A DNA stretch of 12,657 nt, taken from an uncultured Cryptobacterium sp. GTDB lineage: Bacteria > Actinomycetota > Coriobacteriia > Coriobacteriales > Eggerthellaceae. The translations under genes and the position numbers were made by a program. Where the stretch lies: the NCBI GenBank assembly GCA_900554685.1, contig USIG01000041.1, positions 1-12,657 of the forward strand, read 5' to 3'. A model generated the notes under the pieces. That model saw nothing but the letters and a program-made list of their open reading frames with translations, was not told the DNA's origin and searched no databases. Positions 7,392 through 12,657 of this stretch are shown here, one piece after another. The stretch's first letter is position 1. Every line of letters starts with the position of its first letter.

Positions 7392-7796
7392 TTACTTAAA
7401 GAAGATGCCAATCTCGCGCTCAGCAGATTCAACCGAGTCAGAGCCATGAATAACATTTTCGTCCATGATCAGACCAAAGTCACCACGAATGGTTCCAGGA
7501 GCTGCTTCAGCAGGATCGGTTGCACCCATAAGAGAACGGCACTTCTTTACTGCACCCTCACCGGAAACAACCATCTTTACCACAGGACCAGAGGTGATGT
7601 AGGAAATCAAGCCATCATAGAAAGGCTTGCCCTCATGCTCTGCATAGTTAGCAGCAGCCTGTTCTGGGGTAACCATTCCCATTTCCATACGCTCGATCTT
7701 AAGCCCAGCACGCTCAAAGCGATTGATGATCTCACCAATATGACCATTGCGAACACCATCAGGCTTAATCATGCTGTAGGTCTTTTCGATTGCCAT
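7392..7796 (-). CDS. ndk: Nucleoside diphosphate kinase
   Basis: A 134-residue enzyme, the standard bacterial length. It moves the terminal phosphate from a nucleoside triphosphate (usually ATP) to nucleoside diphosphates through a phosphohistidine, balancing NTP and dNTP pools. The N-terminal TYSMIKPDGV (6-15), the KPFYDGLISYI block (57-67), GTIRGDFG (101-108) and the active-site NVIHGSDS (114-121, His117) are all present and complete. Start ATG is preceded by AAAGGA seven bases upstream. It is transcribed in the same direction as mreB but separated from it by 174 bases containing two hairpins and a promoter candidate, and from the TPR gene upstream by 122 bases, so it is probably its own unit. 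Confidence 0.98.
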   Translation of the reverse strand: MAIEKTYSMIKPDGVRNGHIGEIINRFERAGLKIERMEMGMVTPEQAAANYAEHEGKPFYDGLISYITSGPVVKMVVSGEGAVKKCRSLMGATDPAEAAPGTIRGDFGLIMDENVIHGSDSVESAEREIGIFFK

Positions 7797-7841
7797 ACTT
7801 TGTTCCTTTCAAAGAAAGATTACTTATGCGTTATGAAACAA

Positions 7842-7868
7842 GGCCGGGATTGACAAGTGCCACCAGCC
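7842..7868 (-). terminator. Candidate terminator after the TPR gene
   Basis: In the minus-strand transcript GGCTGG pairs with CCGGCC (one G-U pair), and an inner TGGC/GTCA stem with loop ACTT closes the top, leaving a three-base bulge. TTGTTTC follows, a short T-rich tail. It lies about 50 bases past the TPR-gene stop and could end that transcript. The same bases contain a TTGTCA (7851-7856) that could serve as a -35 box for ndk, so the reading is not certain. Confidence 0.4.
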
Positions 7869-7918
7869 CCGAATCTCTGAGAAGATAAGGTCAGCTTACC
7901 AGGATCTTTAAGGATAAC

Positions 7919-9268
7919 CTACTGAGCTGTCTGGCTTGCAAAAGCAAGGGACACGTTAACGACTTTCCAGCCAAGACCATCGCGGCTCAACGATACCTGA
8001 TAGGGAACTTCTCCCCCTTCTGGCGTAGTGGCCGTTACATACACATCAGCAGTGCTTAAATTATTGACCGTTCCGTCTACCGAAATAGTACTTCCTGGCA
8101 TAATCATGTCAGAAATACGTGATTTGGTCGTATCGTCAAGAGCAGATGCGTACACCTCGCCATTAGAAGGATCGCTAAAAAGCGCGCTAATCTGATCTTG
8201 CTGTGACGGAAAACCAATGCCCTGGGTATAGGCAAACGTTCCGCCGCCGCCAATCAGGCACAATAAAATCAAGATGACCAAAAAGATTTTCAAGCCGCGA
8301 TGACGATGCTTTTTCTTAACACCCTGCGTCCAATCCTGAAAATCAGGCTGCTGCGTGGCGAAAAAGTCGCTATTTTGTTCTGCCTCAGCAATGCTGCGCA
8401 TAATGCTTGTTTCTGATATCTGAGTGGTGCCCATTTCAGAAGGCGAAAGAGGTTGCGCTTCAATTGGCACTCCGTCTCCTGGGACATCAAGACCGGAGAG
8501 ATCCGTCTGGGTGGATACCAAAGAAGGTGCTGGTTCTTGTTCCCCGGTAGCACCTGAAGCAACAGCCGCCACCGCACGCTGGTAATCAACGTTGGCAGCA
8601 TCGTTAAACACGTAGGTTTTATCAGCCAAAGCCGATTCAAACGCACGCACCGCTTTGTCCATCTTTCCATCAGCTACATAAGCCTGACCCATATTGGCAA
8701 AAAGCTTATTGCGCGTTTCAGGAGCCATGTCGAATTGCAAGGCGCTTTCATAAGAGGCGATAGCATCCATTGGACGATCGAGCGCCATAAAGCATACGCC
8801 CAAATTTAAAAGAGCCTTGGTAGGATCAGGGTTCATCTCATCGAGGGCAGCAGAGCGAAATGCTGCACCTGCTTCAGCTGATTTACCCAGCTTAAGCAAA
8901 GAATTACCCATAGCCTGATACGCCTTATAGGGCGTAGGATAGCGGGAATCATCGAGGGCAGATTGGAAGTTGGTAATAGCATCTTCAAAATCACCCTGAG
9001 ATGCGTACACCATACCTAAGTTGTAGCTTACCGATCCCAGCGCATCGTAGGATTCATCAATAAGAGCCTGAGAATACGCATGAATGGCCTCATTGGGGTC
9101 ATTGAGCTTAACGAGGCAATTACCGATCTGATGATACAAAAGTCCCAGTTCGCCCGGAGCCTTTGAGACAGAGGTGTCCTGCAGGCACTCAGTAAACTTT
9201 TCAAGTGCTACTTCATATTGCTTAGAAACATATGCGCTTCTTGCCTGCTGGAAAATCTCGTTGTTCAT
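7919..9268 (-). CDS. TPR-repeat protein with one membrane segment and an external C-terminal domain
   Basis: A 449-residue protein of unknown function. Residues about 1-235 form roughly six tetratricopeptide repeats (for example YEVALEKFTECLQ, NEAIHAYSQAL, EDAITNFQSAL, MDAIASYESAL, MDKAVRAFESAL), a protein-binding scaffold. A Ser/Glu/Gln-rich linker (about 240-315) and the basic KKKHRHR (318-324) lead to one membrane helix (about 328-350). By the positive-inside rule the repeats are cytoplasmic and the last 95 residues external; these resemble a small alpha+beta domain (GSTISVDGTVNN, then strands ending WKVVNVSLAF). The start at ATG 9268 is preferred although AGAGG is 13 bases away. An in-frame TTG at 9319 (466 residues) follows GGGAGGG, but that motif lies in a hairpin loop and the added residues look non-coding. 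Confidence 0.8.
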   Translation of the reverse strand: MNNEIFQQARSAYVSKQYEVALEKFTECLQDTSVSKAPGELGLLYHQIGNCLVKLNDPNEAIHAYSQALIDESYDALGSVSYNLGMVYASQGDFEDAITNFQSALDDSRYPTPYKAYQAMGNSLLKLGKSAEAGAAFRSAALDEMNPDPTKALLNLGVCFMALDRPMDAIASYESALQFDMAPETRNKLFANMGQAYVADGKMDKAVRAFESALADKTYVFNDAANVDYQRAVAAVASGATGEQEPAPSLVSTQTDLSGLDVPGDGVPIEAQPLSPSEMGTTQISETSIMRSIAEAEQNSDFFATQQPDFQDWTQGVKKKHRHRGLKIFLVILILLCLIGGGGTFAYTQGIGFPSQQDQISALFSDPSNGEVYASALDDTTKSRISDMIMPGSTISVDGTVNNLSTADVYVTATTPEGGEVPYQVSLSRDGLGWKVVNVSLAFASQTAQ

Positions 9269-9299
9269 ATATGGTTCGTTTCCTCTCTTACGATCCCAA

Positions 9300-9312
9300 T
9301 AACGAATCGTTA
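9300..9312. promoter_or_regulatory. Perfect palindrome upstream of the TPR gene
   Basis: TAACGA-A-TCGTTA is a perfect 6-bp inverted repeat around a single base, 31 bases before the preferred TPR-gene ATG and inside the disputed TTG-initiated extension. Its size and symmetry suit a transcription-factor operator, but no regulator gene is adjacent and no second copy was noticed. Confidence 0.35.
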
Positions 9313-9315
9313 CTT

Positions 9316-9341
9316 CCAAGCGGTAAAACCCTCCCGCTTAG
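9316..9341 (-). promoter_or_regulatory. Hairpin between the cyclophilin and TPR genes, exposing a Shine-Dalgarno-like loop
   Basis: In the minus-strand transcript CTAAGCGG pairs with CCGCTTGG (8 bp, one G-U pair) around the loop GAGGGTTTTA. It starts 11 bases after the cyclophilin stop. Without a T-run it could be a tail-less terminator, or a structure that sets translation of the TPR gene, since the loop carries GGGAGGG-like bases and the 3' arm contains the alternative TTG start (9317-9319). Confidence 0.45.
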
Positions 9342-9352
9342 ACAGAGCTGTT

Positions 9353-9886
9353 TTACTGGTTAGCGTTTTCGATAAGGATAGTTTCTATCACATCGCCAAC
9401 ACGAAGCTGGCCAATAACATCTAATCCCTCGATTGTTTGACCGAACACAGTATAGCCTGAATCGAGGAAAGGCTGAGGGCCAAGGCAGAAGTAGAACTGA
9501 GAACCTGCTGAATTAGGATTCTGAGAACGAGCCATAGCCAACGTGCCATCAAGATGCTTGTTGTTTGGATTGGTGGTGTATTCTTCCTGGATTGTATAAC
9601 CGGGACCACCGGTACCTAACCCTGCAAAAGGATTTCCTTCTGCTGCTTTGACCTGCTCAGGATCAAGATCGCGTGTATTAGGGCAGCCACCCTGAATCAC
9701 AAAATTAGGAACATAGCGATGAAACTTCAGGTTGTCATAAAAGCCCTTCTGAGCAAGCTCAACAAAGTTGCCCACATGAATTGGCGCATCTTCACCCATA
9801 AGTTGAACGCGAATGTCACCCTTGGAAGTTTTTACCACTGCAATTTCTTTTCCGTTGGGTTTGTATTCGGGTATATACATTGCCAT
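9353..9886 (-). CDS. Cytosolic cyclophilin-type peptidyl-prolyl cis-trans isomerase
   Basis: A 177-residue cyclophilin that catalyses cis-trans isomerisation of Xaa-Pro bonds in protein folding. Core motifs are intact: NFVELAQKGFYDNLKFHR (40-57, with the catalytic-type Arg57), FVIQGG (62-67), GTLAMAR (114-120), NSAGSQFYFCLG (125-136) and YTVFGQTIEGLDVI (145-158). A loop of about 30 residues (68-97, DLDPEQVKAAEG then Gly-rich GTGGPGY) is inserted after FVIQGG, as in many actinobacterial forms. There is no signal peptide or lipobox, so it should be cytoplasmic. Start ATG is preceded by AAGGGG five bases upstream. It lies 66 bases downstream of tRNA-Arg on the same strand, and I see no convincing separate promoter, so read-through from the tRNA is possible. 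Confidence 0.93.
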   Translation of the reverse strand: MAMYIPEYKPNGKEIAVVKTSKGDIRVQLMGEDAPIHVGNFVELAQKGFYDNLKFHRYVPNFVIQGGCPNTRDLDPEQVKAAEGNPFAGLGTGGPGYTIQEEYTTNPNNKHLDGTLAMARSQNPNSAGSQFYFCLGPQPFLDSGYTVFGQTIEGLDVIGQLRVGDVIETILIENANQ

Positions 9887-9916
9887 AGTTTCCCCTTACT
9901 CCTATTACTAAAGCGC

Positions 9917-9936
9917 CAGAATACTGTGTGATTCTG
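9917..9936 (-). terminator. Small hairpin between tRNA-Arg and the cyclophilin gene
   Basis: CAGAAT pairs perfectly with ATTCTG around an 8-base loop, 16 bases past the tRNA 3' end. The stem is short and AT-rich, and the following sequence (GGCGCTTTAG) is only slightly T-rich. It may help tRNA 3' processing or give partial termination. Confidence 0.3.
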
Positions 9937-9952
9937 ACTGGTATTTCTTAAA

Positions 9953-10028
9953 TGGCGCCCTCTACAGGATTCGAACCTGCGACTTTCTGCTCCGGAGGCA
10001 GACGCTCTATCCCCTGAGCTAAGAGGGC
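9953..10028 (-). tRNA. tRNA-Arg (anticodon CCG)
   Basis: The minus strand folds into a complete 76-base cloverleaf with the 3' CCA encoded. The acceptor stem GCCCTCT/AGAGGGC is perfect; D stem GCTC/GAGC; anticodon stem TCTGC/GCAGA with loop CTCCGGA gives anticodon CCG, reading CGG codons; variable loop AAGTC; T stem GCAGG/CCTGT with loop TTCGAAT. The discriminator base is G. A TATAAT box lies 13 bases upstream of the 5' end. The next genes are the cyclophilin downstream and a divergent methyltransferase upstream. Confidence 0.97.
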
Positions 10029-10040
10029 TCAAGTTACAAT

Positions 10041-10046
10041 ATTATA
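10041..10046 (-). promoter_or_regulatory. -10 box of the tRNA-Arg promoter
   Basis: A perfect TATAAT on the minus strand predicts a start about six bases before the mature tRNA. The matching -35 region (10064-10069, TTTTAA) is poor. On the opposite strand TATGAT (10050-10055) could be the -10 of the divergent methyltransferase gene; the two boxes are only three bases apart and could not both be bound at once. Confidence 0.5.
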
Positions 10047-10103
10047 CGTTATGATTGGCAACGTTAAAATTTCTGCACGAAAACCAAAGGAATACAAGAT
10101 ATC

Positions 10104-11432
10104 ATGACTTCTCCTATTCGCATAACTATCGATTCTCTAGCCTATGGCCAAGCAGGCGTTGGTCGTAGTCCTGAAGGAAAAGTGGTATTTGTACCTCAAA
10201 CTGCTCCTGGTGACGAAGTGGAAGTAAACCTTACTCACCAGAGGTCTTCTTATGCCGAAGGAGTCGTTCAGTCTATAGTTGAAGCAAGTCCTTATCGCGT
10301 CAAGCCTCAATGCCCTCATGCAAGCCAATGCGGAGGATGCCCTTGGATGCATATCGCCTACCCCGCACAACTTGAGGCAAAGCGAGCCAATGTGGTCAAT
10401 CAGCTCTCCCGTATTGGCGGCTTTACGCGCGAAGAGGCCGAAGAGATCGTTGCGCCCTGCCTGCCCTCCAAGCGAGAAGTGGGCTATCGCAACAAGCTGG
10501 AATTTTCAGTCGGCAACGATGCACGAGGAAAGTTTGCTCTTGGTTTTCACGAGAAGGGCGGAACCTTTACCCCTATCCCTAAACAGTGCTTGCTCGGAGC
10601 AAAGGGAATAGAAAAAGCACCTGGATCCCTGCGAGGAGCTCTTGCTTATCTGCAAGGAACTAACGATTTGGGAATCTTTCGCGTTGGTGTTCGCCGTAGC
10701 GTTCGTACCAAAGAAACAGAAATTGCCCTTTGGACAAAACCGAGCGCTTTCCCTCGCAAAATCGTAGCTGACACCCTTAGTAGCGCCCTTCCCTGCTCTA
10801 GCATCGTGCGCGTTATTGCTGATGCCGGAAAAACACGCAAGGTGAAAAAAGTTGAAGCGCTTTTCGGAAAAGGAAGTTGGAGCGAACAAGTAGCTGATTT
10901 TCTGTATCGCATCAGTGCGCCAAGCTTCTTTCAGGTTAATACCGCTCAAGCAGAAAAGATGATCGAGCTGGTACTGGAGGGACTTGAGCTTGATGAACAA
11001 AGCCTGGTAGCAGATCTGTACTGCGGAGCAGGCACCTTTACCTTGCCTCTCGCCAAACGATGCAATTTTGTATACGCCGTAGAATCCGCAGGTTCTTCCG
11101 TGCGTGATTTGCGTCGCAATCTTGATGCAGCGCAAATTACCAATGTTGAAGTCATTGGTGGCGATAGCGCACGAGAGCTTCCTGGCTTGGGAGAACTTGA
11201 TGCCCTGGTTGTTGATCCGCCGCGCGCTGGTCTTGCCAAAGGCGTTGCCGAAAGCATTGCCGCCTCAAAAGCCAAGCGAATAGCTTACGTAAGCTGCGAT
11301 CCTGCCACCTGGGCACGCGATATTGCCCGCTTCAAAAAGGTTGGCTATGCGCTTGTACAAGCAACCCCAATTGATCTGTTTCCCCAGTCATACCACATTG
11401 AAACAGTCAGTATTTTAAAGCGCACCCCATAG
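10104..11432 (+). CDS. rlmCD: 23S rRNA (uracil-5-)-methyltransferase, RlmCD/RumA/TrmA family
   Basis: A 442-residue SAM-dependent enzyme that makes 5-methyluridine in RNA, most likely 23S rRNA. Residues 1-60 are a TRAM RNA-binding domain. Four cysteines, C70, C76, C79 and C162 (CPHASQCGGC then KQCLL), fit the [4Fe-4S] cluster of RumA-type enzymes. The SAM site is DLYCGAGTFTLPLA (304-317), followed by VVDPPRAGL (369-377), and the nucleophile Cys398 sits in YVSCDPATWARD. The general-base Glu433 is in SYHIETV. The exact target (U747, U1939 or both) cannot be read from sequence; the name follows the Gram-positive-type enzyme. ATG start with AAAGGA 12 bases upstream. It is the only plus-strand gene here, divergent from tRNA-Arg and convergent with rsfS. 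Confidence 0.93.
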   Translation: MTSPIRITIDSLAYGQAGVGRSPEGKVVFVPQTAPGDEVEVNLTHQRSSYAEGVVQSIVEASPYRVKPQCPHASQCGGCPWMHIAYPAQLEAKRANVVNQLSRIGGFTREEAEEIVAPCLPSKREVGYRNKLEFSVGNDARGKFALGFHEKGGTFTPIPKQCLLGAKGIEKAPGSLRGALAYLQGTNDLGIFRVGVRRSVRTKETEIALWTKPSAFPRKIVADTLSSALPCSSIVRVIADAGKTRKVKKVEALFGKGSWSEQVADFLYRISAPSFFQVNTAQAEKMIELVLEGLELDEQSLVADLYCGAGTFTLPLAKRCNFVYAVESAGSSVRDLRRNLDAAQITNVEVIGGDSARELPGLGELDALVVDPPRAGLAKGVAESIAASKAKRIAYVSCDPATWARDIARFKKVGYALVQATPIDLFPQSYHIETVSILKRTP

Positions 11433-11445
11433 GATGCGCTTTAAA
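11414..11445. terminator. Hairpin at the convergent ends of the methyltransferase gene and rsfS
   Basis: A perfect 11-bp inverted repeat, TTTAAAGCGCA paired with TGCGCTTTAAA, around a 10-base loop that holds the TAG stop codon of the methyltransferase (11430-11432). It sits in the 46-base gap shared with rsfS, which ends at 11479 on the other strand. There is no clean T-run after the stem on either strand; the T-rich part lies inside the stem, so a shorter AAAGCGCA/TGCGCTTT stem with T's following is another reading. A bidirectional terminator is the likely role. Confidence 0.6.
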
Positions 11446-11478
11446 GATAAAAAGGATGTTTGCAAGGGGTATCTATGC

Positions 11479-11928
11479 CTATTCGCGAACTTCCTTGACG
11501 TGTTCTACCAATTTAGCGATACGCTCAGAATATTCCGGATATTCAATACCTGCTTCTGACAAATCAAGAATAGGAGCATCGTTCCACAGCGTTTCAAGAC
11601 GATAGTATTCACGCGCTTCAGGCTGGAATATATCGACCACAAAGGTACCGTAGTCCAAAATCTCCCATGAGTGATCACGCGTCTCTTCTCGTGATGCCGG
11701 CTTTACGCCCGCTTCCTTACGAAGAGCTTCCTCAACGCTTTCCAGAATAGCCTCGACATGAGGAGTGTTAGCACCGGTGGCAATAACGAAGTAATCCGTC
11801 ACATCCACCAAATCGCCTACTTTGATAACCATGATATCGGTTGCTTTGCGCTCATCGGCAGCACGAGCTGCGATAAGAGCACATTCACGCGAAGATTTTG
11901 CCTGTTCAAAGCTCACTGTTTCGCTCAC
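11479..11928 (-). CDS. rsfS: Ribosomal silencing factor RsfS (DUF143 family)
   Basis: A 149-residue protein of the RsfS/Iojap family, which binds ribosomal protein uL14 and blocks subunit joining when nutrients are short. Characteristic parts are ARAADERKATDIMVIKVGDL (21-40), VTDYFVIATGANTPHVEAIL (43-62), and near the end HSWEILDYGTFVVDIFQPEAREYYRLETLW (86-115), where HSWEILDYG and VVDIF are the family signature. The start is GTG (11926-11928), overlapping the yqeK stop as GTGA, with AAAGGAG eight bases upstream inside the yqeK end, so the two are co-transcribed and probably translationally coupled. In many bacteria this pair follows nadD. Confidence 0.96.
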   Translation of the reverse strand: MSETVSFEQAKSSRECALIAARAADERKATDIMVIKVGDLVDVTDYFVIATGANTPHVEAILESVEEALRKEAGVKPASREETRDHSWEILDYGTFVVDIFQPEAREYYRLETLWNDAPILDLSEAGIEYPEYSERIAKLVEHVKEVRE

Positions 11929-12650
11929 TCTTTATTCTCCTTTGACTTGCGAGCCTGACAATACCAATTCCAGACCTGCACTGATTCTTTCGTGATTGGC
12001 TTTTCGCTTCGTACTAAATAAGCCATGCTTTCTTTGAGGACCCCAAAGAATAACTCATCTAAGGTAATATCGCCAATCTGCTTATAGAGATGTTTATACA
12101 CAGACACCTCGTGGGTAGGTTCTACCTTATCTGCCACAAACACAATCATGTCCAAGGGACTCATATCGATTGCGCCCACCGTATGGTGAGCTATAGCAGA
12201 GTAGAGTTCTTCATCAAACTGCGGCGCCTCTTCAGCCAACACCGCTGCCGCCGTCATACCATGCAACACCCACGGCATAGACGAGACGACCTCTTTATCC
12301 ACCTTGATTTGGTAGTGTTCAACACGATCTGCCAAACGCTTAGGCGAAAGAGCTTTGTCCCAATCATGAAGCAGACCAGCCATACGCGCAATGTGGGGAT
12401 CGTATCCATAGGCACGTGCAATCTTACGTGCTGTTTTTGCAACTGAAAGACTGTGAACGTAGCGGGCAGGACTTACTCGCTGCATCAACAATCCCTTCAT
12501 GTATTTATATGAAGTAGAACCGTAGGGCTTGTTTTCATTTAAACCGGTAATGCTGGTAGGCAGATAAGCAAACTCTGATAACTCTTGAGCAGTGGGCTCT
12601 CGTAAGACGTTTTGCTTTTTCTTGTCGTTGTTAGCATGGTTTTTAGCCAT
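11925..12650 (-). CDS. yqeK: YqeK-like HD-domain phosphohydrolase (probable Ap4A hydrolase)
   Basis: A 241-residue protein with an HD domain. YqeK enzymes hydrolyse diadenosine tetraphosphate (Ap4A) symmetrically to ADP. Counting from ATG 12650, the metal-binding residues are H66 in RYVHSLSVA, the HD pair H95-D96 in LLHDWDK, H130 in LHG, H155-H156 in AIAHHTVG and D174 in VADKVEP. About 55 residues precede the HD domain; B. subtilis YqeK is about 186 residues, so this form is longer. The window ends seven bases upstream, so the ribosome site is not visible. An in-frame TTG at 12656 or a start beyond the edge cannot be excluded. rsfS follows with a 4-base overlap; nadD is the expected neighbour upstream. 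Confidence 0.88.
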   Translation of the reverse strand: MAKNHANNDKKKQNVLREPTAQELSEFAYLPTSITGLNENKPYGSTSYKYMKGLLMQRVSPARYVHSLSVAKTARKIARAYGYDPHIARMAGLLHDWDKALSPKRLADRVEHYQIKVDKEVVSSMPWVLHGMTAAAVLAEEAPQFDEELYSAIAHHTVGAIDMSPLDMIVFVADKVEPTHEVSVYKHLYKQIGDITLDELFFGVLKESMAYLVRSEKPITKESVQVWNWYCQARKSKENKE

Positions 12651-12657
12651 GTACAAC

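Noticed and set aside
7836..7856. ndk promoter with -35 TTGTCA
   Set aside because: The best -10 options (CATAAC at a 15-base spacer, TAACGC at 17) are poor and the -35 lies within a likely hairpin, so I did not call it.
9269..9319. TTG start adding 17 residues to the TPR protein
   Set aside because: GGGAGGG at nine bases favours it, but the motif sits in a hairpin loop, the segment contains a palindrome, and the residues before MNNEIFQQ do not resemble TPR sequence. It remains possible.
9832..10032. 66-residue minus-strand open frame across the tRNA
   Set aside because: It translates the tRNA-Arg sequence and the start of the cyclophilin gene in the wrong frame; such frames over tRNA genes are artefacts.
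10506..11135. 209-residue minus-strand open frame
   Set aside because: It is antisense to the methyltransferase gene, whose SAM and Fe-S motifs are intact on the plus strand.
1..12657. CRISPR array, insertion sequence, phage or defence genes
   Set aside because: No regularly spaced repeats, transposase or integrase motifs, or terminal repeats were seen; the genes are conserved housekeeping functions in intact frames.

Overview
The window is a compact, gene-dense bacterial chromosome segment of intermediate GC. It carries housekeeping genes, almost all on the minus strand, and I see no mobile element, CRISPR array or phage gene. The gene set suggests a Coriobacteriia-like actinobacterium: a DUF697 protein closing a mre/mrdA/rodA operon, a one-TM TPR protein beside a cytosolic cyclophilin, an RlmCD-type methyltransferase, and a yqeK-rsfS pair. 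This placement is inferred from protein style and gene order, not from a database match.

From right to left: yqeK (HD phosphohydrolase, touching the right edge) and rsfS (ribosome silencing factor) are coupled by a GTGA overlap. They converge on a plus-strand rRNA uracil methyltransferase gene (rlmCD type), with a perfect 11-bp inverted repeat at the junction. A 75-base divergent region separates that gene from tRNA-Arg(CCG) on the minus strand. Then come a cytosolic cyclophilin, a TPR protein with one membrane segment, and ndk.

The left 7.2 kb is one tight minus-strand operon: mreB, mreC, mreD, mrdA (PBP2), rodA and a DUF697 protein. Gaps run from a 4-base overlap to 16 bases, so the genes are probably transcribed together from a promoter before mreB. 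The first five encode the lateral wall-elongation complex: MreB filaments, MreC/MreD scaffold, RodA glycan polymerase and PBP2 transpeptidase. The sixth has no established role there. At the extreme left edge a near-consensus promoter with an A-tract UP-like element points out of the window, so a strongly transcribed unit, perhaps a stable RNA operon, probably starts just beyond base 1.

I found no clearly new system. The most unusual points are the DUF697 protein with a possible degenerate GTPase-like half, PBP2 with two N-terminal membrane segments, acidic tails on PBP2 and MreC, a hairpin plus palindrome in front of the TPR gene, and the edge promoter. All large genes read without frameshifts.
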